Assembly: GCA_025766275.1 (NCBI GenBank)
Contig: JAFKAC010000010.1
Span: 124,001 to 188,000 of the forward strand
DNA length: 64,000 bases
Direction of reading: 5' to 3'
DNA from: Lactarius indigo
Taxonomy: Eukaryota > Basidiomycota > Agaricomycetes > Russulales > Russulaceae
The stretch's first letter is position 1, and the number at the start of each line of letters is the position of its first letter. A program made the translations under genes and the position numbers. Below are positions 21,366-32,860 of the stretch, in pieces. The notes under the pieces are model-generated. The model had not been told where the DNA came from. It did no database searches and saw nothing but the letters and a program-made list of their open reading frames with translations.

Positions 21366-22814
21366 ATGACCGACACTCCAGTATCCGACACCACCCTCGT
21401 CAACATCCTCAGCAACCCCCAACTCGAAGCCGCCCTCAAACGAGGGATTGTCACCATTAATCTCACCGACATCCCCCGTCTGTCACCACCACCATCCCCC
21501 CAACTTGTCACCATCACCACCCCCATTCCCATCGAACGAGAACCCAGGGAACTTACCCCGTCAACACCGGAGGAAGGGCAATACTCTCCAACACCACCTC
21601 CGCAGCAACAGTCGACCCCTCCACTGGAACCACGACCTCAATCACCACCATCTTCCCCATCATCCACACCACCCCCACCTCTAGAACCGTTTACCCCAGT
21701 TCGCGTCCACACCCCCATTGACTACAACCGACCCGACTCCCCTCCTAACGACACAGACGACCCCGGTGCCCCATTCTTTCCAAATACTCCTGGCACCCCC
21801 AAGTACTACCCATTACAGATCCCGCTACCAGACGGTGGATCTAACCCAGCGAAGTATATCTACTATCGCAAGGGATTCACCGAAGTAGTGGGGACAATGG
21901 GTGTGGGACAACCTCACTACGGAGAGGAAGTCTACCTCTCGTCACTCAGGCCGAATGTCTCGGCACCACCCTTTACAGCGGAACAACTACAATTCTTTGA
22001 CCCTCACGACATCCGCGCCTGTGCTCTGGACGAAACGCTCATAGAACTTAACTCACCTCGTCTCACGGCCGAAATTACTAGGCTGAGAATGGGACTCCTG
22101 GCGCTCAAAGAACTCGACGAGAAGTGCGAGAAGCTGGAGGAGGATGCACGTAAACTACGAGCGGAACGGCTCACGGTCGACTTAATGCTGGCCAGTACCA
22201 AGAGGCGCCTTCAGTACGCAGGGGCGCTGGCTACCATCGGCAACGAATATGCGCGCATGACAGCCCTGCCAGCCCCACTTCGCCATTCCCGTTACGCTAT
22301 CCCATTTTCCCCACGATGCGGAGGACCATTGGAGTTCCCCCGCCTTGCCGATAAACCCCACCGTTGACGCTGCTATCACTGCAACAGCCCCCACCACATC
22401 GTACGCGATTGCCCCACCAGACCGCGACCTGCCTGCCGACATTGCCAAAGCCAAGAACATCAGTCCTATCGATGTATATTCCGCCGCGCAGGCATGGTCA
22501 AAGAAGTGATCACGACCCATCAGGCAGATGAACGCATATGACAAGCAGTAGCGACGGAGGCCACCACTTCCTTTACCGTCCCCGAACCCCCGACGATCGC
22601 GGCCCGCACCCAAGGGAGGTGGTGTGGGCGGTGCTTCCGCACTGACGCCAACCATGACGAGATTCGGTGCCCACAGTACGAAATGTGTCGCAAGTGTGGC
22701 AAGCGCGGGCCCTTCCTCTTCCTCAAAACGCATTACTGCCGACTCGACATCTCCCCGTGGCCGGAGAATGACCTCGATGCTGACATCTACGATCTCATAG
22801 ATCCGGAATCCTGA
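21366..22814 (+). pseudogene. Gypsy1 ORF3: proline-rich, coiled-coil, CCHC-knuckle protein
   Basis: A third ORF, 41 nt after the pol stop, starting M-T-D-T-P-V-S-D. It has a long Pro/Thr-rich N-terminal half, then a segment from Y-I-Y-Y-R-K to L-N-S-P-R-L-T-A-E-I, then a coiled coil (L-D-E-K-C-E-K-L-E-E-D-A-R). The C-terminus has zinc-knuckle-like motifs: C-Y-H-C…H…C and C-R-H-C…H…C, both with C-x2-C-x4-H-x4-C spacing; C-G-R-C…H…C; and C-R-K-C. Two in-frame TGAs (22365-22367 and 22539-22541) interrupt it; both fit CGA to TGA. The final stop is TGA 22812-22814. A nucleic-acid-binding role is suggested only by the knuckles. A homologous region is fused to the end of gypsy3 pol. Confidence 0.7.
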
Positions 22815-22834
22815 AGTCGAGGCGTCTTCAGACC

Positions 22835-22848
22835 AAGACGGGGGGTAA
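22835..22848 (+). other. Gypsy1 polypurine tract
   Basis: AAGACGGGGGGTAA directly before the 3' LTR. Gypsy3 has a similar G-run followed by TGA at the same place. Confidence 0.7.
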
Positions 22849-23416
22849 TGTTACAATTTTCTTGGACTCGTTTCTTTCTTCACCATTATTTCCTTCCCAT
22901 ACTATACGAGCCCTGTACGACTACGCGGGCTTTACGATTACCCGGTTCCTATCACGCGCCTTGCTTATCGACGTTCTCTTTTGATAAAGCTTGACATGTG
23001 CCAGTCTCTGACTTGTTTCCTCTCACGCGCAACCCCGCGTGATTCTCCTTTGTTCTCGATATGACCCCGCTTTGTTCTCTTTATGTTCATCCCTTTCTTC
23101 CTCGGTTTGGCGATGGCGCCATCTGTTTGTGATGGCCATACAGAACGATTTCTATTTAACTCTAGTTATACCTAGCTTGTACGGTAGACTAGACTTCTTG
23201 TGTAATACTACACTCGTCTACGCAGAGTCTCCTTGCTCTCCGACCCTCGTCTTCGCTAGACCTTCGAGTCTTAGCCTTCCTCTACAGTCCAAGTGACGTA
23301 CGTCCTTGTGACTCTTGTGCATCATCCCTACTGAAGTCGAGCCTTTGAGCTTTGACTACCGAGCGATCGACTGACTTAGTACAGGTCGTACTTAACGCCC
23401 CTGTAGTGGCGTTACA
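22849..23416 (+). repeat. Gypsy1 3' LTR
   Basis: 568 bp; one difference from the 5' LTR was found by eye. Confidence 0.97.
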
Positions 23417-23421
23417 AGTTT
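23417..23421. repeat. Target-site duplication of gypsy1, right copy
   Basis: AGTTT, identical to 15560-15564. Confidence 0.95.
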
Positions 23422-26400
23422 GGTCTTGTACAAGAATACCAACAATCTACGGCTGTCCTCATCTCTGAAGGTACACGAAACCCCCTCGCTGTGGACCTCT
23501 CCCTATCTTGTCCAAAACCTGACAGGGAAGTCTCTGACATCATCTACCCTTATCCGAATATTAGTTCATTTTTATTCAACCTCACCTGGAGGCGGATGCA
23601 GGGCGTTGTCTCTTCCTCAGACTGGGCTTCCATGGTCAAAGTGCTCCTTGATGAACACTTTGAGAGTAAGAAACTGGATGGTGTTGACTTTGCAGCAATC
23701 GAGAGAGCGATAGCCATGGATATTCAGTCACCATGGGGTGGCAATGGATGGTGATGCAATACTATTGTCATTGAGGTCCCAACTGGAAAAAAACCGACAG
23801 CAGCTTCACGCCGCATGGAGGCAAATGCACGCACATGCAGCCAACGATACAACAAGGTAGACCCCAATGGCAATCCCTTTCCTGCATACAAAGTCCCTGT
23901 CCACAACATCTGCACTCGCTCTCTCATGCAAACCATGTTGGAAACTATTCAAGAGGGAAGAAATTCTATGGAGCTGCACTGGTATGGCCATAAAGAAGTC
24001 TGGCAGCCACCCTATTGTGATACACCCCCGGAGCGTGTCTGGGGAGAGCTATACTCCTCTGACACATTCCTGGCTGCTGAACGCAACCTTATTAGTGCCC
24101 ATCCAGACTCAGTGCACCCTTGTGTCATAGCCACATTCATGATATGGTCCAACTCCACACATCTTGCACAATTCGGGCAAGCAAAGGCATGGCTGATTTA
24201 TGCCTACTTTGGTCATCAGTCGAAGTATACTCAGTGCAAGCCTTCTACACATTCTGCTCAAGTGGTCGGTTATGTCCCTCCAGTGAGTGATCGTTTACTT
24301 TTTTTTTTTTTAAAAAAAAACACTGAAACTGTTCAGCTCCCTGACTCTTTTGCAGAGGAGGTACAAAGTCATGGCATCTCACCGACACCAGCACTCCTTG
24401 CCCACTGTCATCGCAAACTATTTCATGGGGTCTGGCAGCTCTTATTAGATGCTGAGTTCTGCAAAACTTATGAGCACGGCATTACTGTTACCTGTGCTAA
24501 CTGCGTTGTTCATCAAGTCTTCCCCTGAATATTCACGTACTCGGCCGATTACCCTGAAAAGTATGTAGCACAATAACTCAAAGCAACATCCCCATCGTGA
24601 CTCCAGATACACAGAGTCTTGATTGCAACAATCCATGATATGGGATGGTGCCCATGTTCATGGTGCATGATCAAGAAGGAAGACTTCCATGCTCTTGGAA
24701 CAACAACTGATGCAGACTCTCATCGAATGAATATCAGACGGGACAATGAAATATTCCGAGCCACTGTACAAAAAGCATGCAATAACATCTACCAAAGGGG
24801 TTACACACTCAGCAGTGAGCCCGGTGTTGAGCGGCTCCTCAGAGAGCACTCTCTCATTCCGACATTGGTAAGTCATATTTTGGTGCGTAAGTGATTTCAA
24901 GCTAATTTCTACTCTAGAACATATTTTCCCACTCACTCAAGGAGTTTGACTTTGACATCTTCCATACACTTGTTGTTGATATCATGCACGAGTTCAAACT
25001 GGGGGTTTGGAAAGCCCTACTCACCCATCTAGTTAGGATTCTGTATTCCTGTGGTGCAAATATTGTGCAGGAATTCAATCATCAGTGCGTACTCTTTTTT
25101 TGACTGTGGCACCGCAGCACATTCACCCCATAACAGCTTCTGGCAAATATCATCATTTGGTGCATCTACAATCCATCAATTCACGCACAATGTTGCAGAC
25201 ATGAAGAAACTTGCTGCCCGGGATTTTGAGGACATCCTTTAGGTGAGCTTGGCTTGCAGTGTAACCTGGCATTGTTCTATCTACTCACATGGGATGTGTT
25301 CCAGTGCTGCATCCCTTGCTTTGAAGGGTTACTGCCTGTGCCACACATCAACTTGGTTCTGAGTCTTCTATACCTCACATCGTATTGGCATTCCCTTGCC
25401 AAGCTGCAGATCCACAAGGAGACAACCCTCAAGGTTCTTGATAATGTCACAGTGCTTTTTGCAAAAGCGCTTTGCCACTTCACAGAGGTGACTTGCCCAT
25501 GTTTCAACATGGTTGAGACCAACCGTGAGTACAACACAAGACGCCGGGCAGCAGAACAGAGGATGTCTCACCAACGTGCCAATGCTGTGCTCTCTGCCAG
25601 CACCAGTGGGAAGTGGCCTAAGACCTTCAACCTATCGACGTATAAGCTACATGTGCTTGGGGACTATGTCGAAACTATCAAGATGTTCAGTACTACTGAC
25701 TTGTACAGTACCCAGATCATGCACTTCAAAGGCCTTGTATGCATTTGAAAAGCTACTAATGAAATTTCAATTTTGTCCCAACAGGGTGAACTGGAGCATC
25801 GCAACATCAAGAGATGATACATGCACACTAATAAGCAACATTTTATTGACCAAATGATTAATAGATGTGGTTGAACAGGTCCATGAATGGATGAATGACA
25901 AAATGGTTGCGGCTGAAGCCGAGGCAGAGACCCCTTGTGTCAACCCTCGTGTGAAGGACCTTCCCGGGAATTGGTATCATATTTCCCAGGATCAATCTAA
26001 TAAATTGTACCTCCCACAGTTTCTCAACAAGCCCAAAAATGCTGTTGAACCTGCTTTTAAGGTAAGTACCAGGGTGTGGAATGAGAATGTATTCCGATAC
26101 TAACTAGCTATGCAAGGACTTTCATAACAGCCTGCTATCACACCTCCTAGCCCATCATCTCCACCAGGTCACTGTCAGCGATGAGCCCAAATATACAAGT
26201 ACAGAGCTTGCAAATGTGAAGATCCAGCACAACACAATTTTCTCGCATGCAACTGTGACATTCAACTACATGACATATGACATAACCCAAGACCGCAACT
26301 CAATCAACTGCAACACATCACACCGTGATGTCATGCTAAGGGCTTGTGATGACACTCACCACCCCTTCTGGTATGTGCAGGTTTTGGGTATATACCATGC

Positions 26401-27260
26401 AAATATATATTTCGGTCCAAATTTCTGTAGTCAACCAGAACGCGTCGACTTCTTGTTTGTACAATGGTTTGGACATGAACCCGACTGGCAAGGGGGACCT
26501 GGGACCTATAGACTGGACAGGATCAGCTGGGTTCCAGAAAATGATCCGTCAGGTGCATTTGGCTTCCTCAATCCAGCATGCGTGATTTGAGCTTGCCATT
26601 TGATACCAGCATTTTCCTGTGGAAAAACGACACAGTTACTGTCACCATCCCAGGCACAGGACTTTGTGATGGGAGATTGGGTCAATTACTTATGTCTCAA
26701 GGTATGTACGAACTTGAACTAATCCTTCAATATGTTTGCTAACGTATATACCACCCAGGTTCGTAGATAGAGACATGATGATGTGATACCTTGGTTGGGG
26801 TATCGGTCACCACAACCCCCCTGATTTTGCTCATGAAGCAAATGCGCTTATTGCTTCAACATCTGACAGGGAACTTGACAACCCAGCAAATGCCCAAACT
26901 GATCAAATGGAAATCAAAATCACCAAGGGGAATGAAATAGAGGATGGAGACTGATCAAGTGTTGGCTCAGACAGTGCAGATGATGGGAGTGTTCACAGTG
27001 AGCTTGACATAGCCACATATGACTACTGAGTTTACATATTGAGTGTTGAATGCTGGGATGGACAAAAATGACAATACTGGGGTATGCAAGTATGCACTCA
27101 ATGGTGTTCGCACAAGCCTGAGAAGGTGGGATGGAGGCATAGTGTTGCCACCACCAGGCCTAGCCTGTATATGTCACAACAGTGCTGTGATTCCATTACA
27201 ATCAACATCACTGTGTACAAATGTTACAGGCAGAAAGAACATTACATATCGTGGCTGTGT
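23422..27260 (+). pseudogene. Plavaka-type (CACTA/EnSpm-like) transposase, main part
   Basis: Multi-exon remnant in several frames. Family-typical segments in order: Y-K-V-P-V-H-N-I with E-R-V-W-G-E-L-Y-S-S-D (23880-24080); M-I-W-S-N-S-T-H-L-A-Q-F-G (24140); H-Q-S-K-Y-T (24210); F-T-Y-S-A-D-Y-P-E-K (24535); M-G-W-C-P-C-S-W-C (24640-24670); F-D-I-F-H-T-L-V-V-D-I-M-H-E-F (24950); M-K-K-L-A-A-R-D-F-E-D-I-L (25200); P-C-F-E-G-L-L-P (25315); a late acidic region near 26900-27020. Introns are visible at about 24283-24340, 24540-24600 and 24885-24918. Frame breaks, for example around 23752 and 25240, make it inactive. Its 5' part is at 14987-15564. Confidence 0.75.
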
Positions 27261-27897
27261 ATAATATATTGTGGTTGTGTCAGTTGTACGGAACAAACGC
27301 AGTAGTCATTAGGGCGCCATGGTGGAGCCCCAACCAGCAAGACCAGTCATAGGTGTTATGGTATGGATGAAATACTTGTGAGGTAACACAGTTATTATAG
27401 TGGTATCACAGCGCAAGTACAACAATTGCACAGCTGTGAGGTCCGTCACGATCGACGTAATGCGTTACACTGCGCTATAACACTCTCAAGAAATTGGCAA
27501 TGGATGTGAACCTGGTCCAGACTGGACTGCACCCCATACAATTTTCTTGCACTTCTGCTGGAATTGGTGTGGGTGTGATTAGTTCAATGTTCAGTTGGAT
27601 ATCAGACAAAGGGGGGTTTGAGAGCTGCAGACACGACAAATGGATTGAATCTGATTGATGCTTCTCAGATGCAAGAGCCAAGAGTAGTGGTTTGCAGGCT
27701 CAGCTTCATGGCCTAAGGCCAGCCTAAAACAGCTGTTTGAAACCAGGATGGGACTGGGATGAGAGTGGGCCCTGGCAGGGCTCATGGCCCAGTCTTCAGT
27801 TTTGGCATTTGGCCCACACAGTCCCATGTCCCAGGCCTCTATTGTTGGGGATGCATGTCCTGAGCTTAGGATTCACCACAATTCATGACTCCTTTAG

Positions 27898-28028
27898 AAC
27901 TGCATCCACACCTTTGGAACTACATCCATGCCTCTGAAACCACATCCATACCTTCACCATTGTATCCACCTGTTCACAATCTCATCCACCCCTTCCAAAT
28001 TGGCAATTGTATCCACCCCTCTGGAAAT
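27898..28028. repeat. Degenerate tandem repeat built on CATCCACNCCTT
   Basis: Six to seven imperfect units of about 18-25 bp, each containing a variant of catccac(a/c)cctttggaac. Confidence 0.6.
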
Positions 28029-28507
28029 TTCCTTCACATCTTGTTACACTAATCTTCATTTTACTTATAAAAATATATATTTTCTCCTTCACAAATCATC
28101 TTAGCCTCTCAACTGTGCAGAAGATCCCCTACTGCCAAATTGGCCACCAATGATGCTGGTGACACTGTGGGCATTGTCCAATGTTAAGCAGATTTTTATG
28201 TTAAATTTATGAGAAAGATGTTCCAAAAAAATGTGTAAAATGTCACCTTGTAATACATTGTAAACTCATTTATGATGCACTCTATGATAAAGAAAGAGTT
28301 ATGCCACCAAATACATTGGGATTATATTTATAATATGATTGCCTATAAAATTTCAATATGATTTGCAAATTCATTGTCAATGAATTTGTGTCATTTATCC
28401 TGATGATATAGCAGTACATATTCCTGATATAATCTATATATCCCCAGATTTCATCAAGAAGATATTCAGCACAACATCCAATGTTGGAATGTTGTAAGTC
28501 AACGACA

Positions 28508-28600
28508 CAAGACATTAAGACTCAAGACATCAAAATCTCAAAACAACTCATAATATTCAGCAACATCAGAATGTCTTGAGTTAATGTCTCAAGACATGAA
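28508..28600. repeat. Short inverted repeats (ctcaagacat / atgtcttgag)
   Basis: CTCAAGACAT occurs near 28522 and again near 28588, with its reverse complement ATGTCTTGAG near 28570, so hairpins are possible. It may be the end of a small element. No gene is linked. Confidence 0.45.
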
Positions 28601-28937
28601 TTTTCTGAATCATCACTCACAATTGACCTGCATAGACAAGTAATACAAGATTGCAAAATTTAGGCTCACAAAGTGAAAATCCAACTACTGTATAGTGTAC
28701 CTACAGAGTAGTATCAGTAAAGGGATGGATGTAACACTTACATGCCACAGGCTGTCCACCCCCCCTGCCACCTTACCATATGCCCAACACCTTAAAGCAG
28801 TGCCAGTATAGGTTTGACCCCCCCTCTCATGATAGCGAGTACTCACAGTTGCTCACTATGGGCCAGTAGGACTGGCCACAATGATATTGACCTAGCAACG
28901 TGCATGCCAGTGCCAAAGGCATCCAAACATGGCTTAC

Positions 28938-29613
28938 TGTTACGTCCACGATATGTCCTATTCATTTTTCTTCTTTTCTCTCCTTGTCTTGTGACCAGTT
29001 GGTGCCATGTGATGGCATGTGCTATACGGCATAGCGGAGTCATTGTGACTCACGTTTATTTATATTCTCGGACCCATGGTTGTCTCAGAGATGACTTGTG
29101 TGTCCTTATTGTTGACTCATATGAGGGGCTAGCCCTACGCTAGCTCTATTGTTCTTTGTGTTTCAGAGACTTGTTCCCAGGATGCGCAGTCCTATGATGT
29201 AGGCTGCTTTATTGTTCTTTACTTTATAACTCATTGTGCAGTCCTCATATTTCCCATGACTCATCATTTATGGTACTATGACTTGTCATTACTCAGACTG
29301 CCTACTTATGGTATCTGGGACTCCTATTGTTCTCTTTTACTATAAGTACTAAGATGTCTGTGGGCTGTAGGTCTCAGACTTGTCTTCTTGTATCTTATGG
29401 TACTTGGTGAACAAGACTCAGATTGTGAACTCCTTTCATCTCATCAGAAACTATCCAAGTTCTCTTTTGAATTGGTACTCTTGAACTTAAGAGAAGGCTA
29501 ACTTTGACAGGCCTCTAAGTCATCTCTGACTTAGAGAATATGACTTACTTGGTGCTTTGTCAACCTAGTGACCTTTGCTCATATCGAGTGAATGTCCCTA
29601 CTGTGACATAACA
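28938..29613 (+). repeat. Gypsy2 5' LTR
   Basis: Starts TGTTACGTCC and ends GACATAACA, followed by TT and a PBS-like 11-mer. TATAAGT at 29341-29347 lies 35 bp upstream of AGACTTGTCTT at 29376-29386. No matching 3' LTR was found in the window, so the left border rests on the TG start and the family pattern. Confidence 0.6.
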
Positions 29614-29615
29614 TT

Positions 29616-29626
29616 AAGACAAGTAT
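29616..29626 (+). other. Gypsy2 primer-binding site (self-priming type)
   Basis: AAGACAAGTAT, two bases after the LTR. Its reverse complement matches 29376-29386 at 10 of 11 positions. Confidence 0.6.
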
Positions 29627-29631
29627 ACAGA

Positions 29632-30095
29632 ATGCTAGTCAACCTGATGAAGCACAGAAGATTGACCCAGTCCCATTCCATGGCTGGATTCAAACTGTTC
29701 CCCATTGATAGACAAACAGAAGACGACCTCCCTACCCATATCAAAGGTGCAGCCCTTTGGGAAGAAATTGACAATAAGGAAGGCTATTGGGTTTATGATA
29801 ACCTAGGCAATCAATACCTTGCCATTGAATATGAAGAATCCACTAAGCAGTGGTACTTCATAGGACAAGACAGTAGAACCAGACATTGGGTCACCACAAG
29901 TGCAGTACCCACATCCTACAACCTAGGGAGACCTTTGAAGCCATAGCACATCACCGCAATAAAGGCTGGAGATAGTTCTGTGCCTGGACATATTCAAAGT
30001 TACAGCACAAAGACCAGTGACATTTACAGTTTGGCAACAGCAATGAGTATGACAGCCATAGCATTAATGTTGGCGGGCACAAAAGCCCCTACTCA
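29632..30095 (+). pseudogene. Gypsy2 gag, N-terminal domain
   Basis: From ATG 29632 the ORF gives a domain (H-I-K-G-A-A-L-W, E-G-Y-W-V-Y-D, then a Trp-rich end) shared with the gag N-termini of gypsy1 and gypsy3. TAG 29944-29946 ends it. Gag-like codons continue to about 30070, where a foreign segment begins. Confidence 0.7.
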
Positions 30096-30106
30096 TACCC
30101 CCTCGT

Positions 30107-31305
30107 TGTAACGGCAGCACGGCCCTTGGGCCCGAAACTGGCTGCTTCCGAGTATCTCAGCCACTCCGCAATTGTCACCCGTCACGCTTATCTCGTCCAT
30201 CACCACCAACTCATCAACCTGTCCTCGCTCACTTCGCCTCGCCTTGTCTTTCACCCTTCCTCCTTCATCTCGTCATCAAATCTGTCGTTCCTTGCCTCGC
30301 CATCTTCCCCGTCTCTTCCGTCATCGTTGGACGCCACCCGATTGCCTGTACTGGGCTAACGTCACCTTCAAGCCTCCCAACTGTGACGCCAACGGCCTCA
30401 AGTCTACCATGCTTCCACCACTCACCATTCCTTTGCTTTCCCCGACGTCTTCATCGCCTCCTTCATGTCTTCACCCTTGGCCGATCGACTTCGCGCCATC
30501 GCCTCTCAAGCCACGACTCTTCGTCGAACTGTTCTAGTTCGCGCTCTCTGTCTCGGGCACAGGCGCGCCCAATATCGTTTAAATTTACCCTTCTTTTTCT
30601 GACATTTTTCTTTGTACTCATAGTGCGCGTCGTTGATACCGCCGGTGCTGTCGTTCGGCCACGCTCCCTTGTTCTCCGACTCTCCTACTTTCCGATGACT
30701 CGTACCCTTTTCCCTGCGCTCGCCTCGTGTTTCCACCCGTTGATTCCCTCTCCACTTACGACTTTTAGTTTACCTTTTCCCACTTTTACACTTCCTTCCT
30801 CACACCTTTCGACTTAGTCGCGATTTTACTTCGTTTGGCTTTAGGTACTGACCGCATGTATAAAAGCCTCGGGTTCGCGTTCGGAATGTGGCAGTTGATC
30901 TCCCCCATCCTTTCTCCTTCGCATTTCGTGTGATTCAGCTAGCTTTCGGGTCAGGCCTTAAAGTCGAAGGCACTCGAATCGCTTTTCCTCAATCGCTCGA
31001 CTCGTACCCCTCATCTACTTCAAGATCGACTCTCTTCTTGTCTTTTTCGACCCTGCGCCGCTAACCCTTTGTACTTCTCTAGGTAAATTCCCTTCGCGAT
31101 TGATCTAACGATCTTCGCAAAGAGTTCTTTTGCTCGGCTCTGCTCATCGTCTCTTTCGTCAACATCTCGGGTCATTCTTCTCATATTATTCCCCTATCCT
31201 ATCGTCATCCCGGGCTGCTTTCACTTTAACTCCCCTCTTCTCCACCCTCTGCCCACGTTTACTCACGCACGCGCTTTCGAGCACGTTCATCGTTCTTTAG
31301 CAAGC
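30107..31305 (+). mobile_element. Insertion inside gypsy2 gag: promoter-bearing, pyrimidine-rich segment
   Basis: About 1.2 kb separating the gag N-terminal domain from its Gly-rich region. It starts TGTAACGGCAG and is C+T-rich on the plus strand. It has TATAAAAG near 30859 with a pyrimidine-rich leader after it. It may be a truncated LTR or a retroelement 5' region. No ORF with a domain and no clear target duplication were found. Confidence 0.4.
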
Positions 31306-31322
31306 CAGGCAGAGGACTTGGG

Positions 31323-32481
31323 ATGCCTGGAGGAGGTTCCCCACCAAGTGGAGGTGGAGGGGGAGGCTCTGGAGGACCACCAGCTGGGCCACCAGGGGGA
31401 GGTGCACCTGGGGGTGGGGGACCCCCTGGTATAGGTGCCATACCAGGCAGGGGAGGTGGAGGTGGTGGCAATGGAAAGTTAGGGGGCAATCCCCCTTCTG
31501 ATTTCAATGGTGATTATGCCCTTGCAGATGCTTTCATGAATGAATTCAACCTTTACCGTATCACCAACATCAACACCGATCAGATGGTAAATCCCATGAA
31601 AAGAGCTGCACTAATGCTCAGATTTATCAAAGGACCAAATGTCAAGGACTGGACCAAGAAATGGATGAATTGGATGATAGGGGAATTCCAGACAGGAAGA
31701 CCCACCACCAATGAACACTACTGGACCAAAATATCTCGAGGATTTCAACTCACATTCCAGGACTTGGGAGCCAGAGAAAGGGCTGAACATAAACTACAAC
31801 TTCTCTCATTTATACCAGGAGATGTTGACACGTTTATTGGTCAGTTCAAAGCACTGGCTGCGGAAGCAACCTACAGGCTAGATGACAAACCTACCCTGTC
31901 CCTCTATGCAGCCAAACTCCCATTCAAGATGGTGGATCATATCTACAAGGTTGTCCGCCCTGTCATGTTCCATGACTGGGCAGAAGCAACATGCCAGTAC
32001 CACTAAGACAATTTAGCAGTCCAGAATTTGAGGGGTTTTAACGAAGATAAACCCCAGAAAGGCCAACAATGGTCTCAAAGTCAGTGGGCCAAAATCTTGG
32101 GGATGAAACTCCCCACTCCCAAATCCAATGCAATGGACACTAGAGCCAATCGATCCCAATCCAATAAAAGGCAAAGGGTAGAGTTGCCTCTATGGAAGAA
32201 CCTGAGCAAAAATGCAAGGAAATCAAGTGCTACAACTGCAGGAAGATAGGGCATATAGCCAGAAACTGTCTTTTGAAAGCACCTAAAACTAGCATCAAAG
32301 CCACAAAGGCCGAAATCAAAAGCAATAAAGAAGGTGAAGAAGACAAGGAGGGCGATGAAACCGAGGTCACCCACACCTTCATCAAAGCCGGCCAATCAAT
32401 GGAATTAAAAGCTAAGCTCAAGGTCATGAAAGAAGCAATCGAAGCAATGGAGGGGAGGCCCAGCAAGGTGGATTTTTGATA
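31323..32481 (+). pseudogene. Gypsy2 gag: Gly/Pro-rich linker, capsid region, zinc knuckle
   Basis: Gly/Pro-rich segment (31323-31490), then L-G-G-N-P-P-S-D-F-N-G-D, as in the other two gag proteins; then the capsid-like region to a TAA at 32004-32006. The zinc knuckle C-Y-N-C-R-K-I-G-H-I-A-R-N-C (32233-32274) is in another frame. It ends at K-V-D-F and TGA 32479-32481 in the sequence GGATTTTTGA, at the place of the gypsy1/gypsy3 frameshift site. Confidence 0.75.
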
Positions 32482-32587
32482 GGTGCAACCCTGACAGTCT
32501 GGGTGCACACCTTGGGTTTGAAAGATGTGTTCACTAGCAAATATTGATTGCTGAATATACCAACAATTATCTAGTCAGCACACAAAA

Positions 32588-32770
32588 TGGCTGAGAAAAA
32601 TGTCCTTGTAGATTCCAGGGCAACAGACAACTTCATCAGTGAAAAACTGTTGAAAACAATGAGGATAGGGAAGGCACCCCTCTGACACCAGAGAACCATC
32701 AAGAATATCGATGGAACAGGAAACAAGGCCACCCCCTTCTCTTCCTCGTACCACCATCATCTCTTTAAGC
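32588..32770 (+). pseudogene. Gypsy2 protease fragment
   Basis: A-E-K-N-V-L-V-D-S-R-A-T-D-N-F-I-S matches the gypsy protease active site, but the D-S-G triad reads D-S-R (GGG to AGG would explain it). A TGA follows after about 20 codons. RT, RNase H and integrase are absent: the element is cut off here. Confidence 0.75.
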
Positions 32771-32860
32771 GCTGGTGTTGGTATAGCTACTCATCGTTCA
32801 ATACATCCCCTGTAAACAGACAAGGAACACGCCTGGTGTCCTCGCGACCCTTGTCCAGCA

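Larger units (their letters stand above)
15565..23416 (+). mobile_element. Ty3/gypsy chromodomain LTR retrotransposon (gypsy1)
   Basis: A complete 7852-bp element: 568-bp LTRs with TG…CA ends, a PBS two bases after the LTR, gag, pol (protease, RT, RNase H, integrase, chromodomain), a third ORF, a polypurine tract, and a perfect 5-bp target duplication. The two LTRs differ by one base (A at the 5' copy, G at the 3' copy, within the segment C-T-C-R-T-C-T-T-C), so the insertion is very recent. The coding region nevertheless has several stops, so it is probably a defective copy moved by an active relative. It is inserted in the transposase gene of the Plavaka-like element. Confidence 0.95.
27261..28937. 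other. AT-rich stretch without a recognised gene
   Basis: Probably contains the 3' end of the Plavaka-like element near its left side; the rest is A+T-rich with simple and inverted repeats, listed separately. No domain was seen in any frame. Confidence 0.4.

Noticed and set aside
21366..22814. Envelope gene (retrovirus-like) after gypsy1 pol
   Set aside because: No signal peptide, membrane anchor or cysteine pattern of a glycoprotein; the zinc knuckles point to a nucleic-acid-binding protein instead.
27840..28030. CRISPR-like array
   Set aside because: The repeats are degenerate, without constant repeat or spacer length, and the genome is eukaryotic.
31259..31507. Proline-rich ORF on the minus strand
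   Set aside because: It is the complement of the Gly-rich gag linker; such shadows are expected from GGN-repeat coding sequence.
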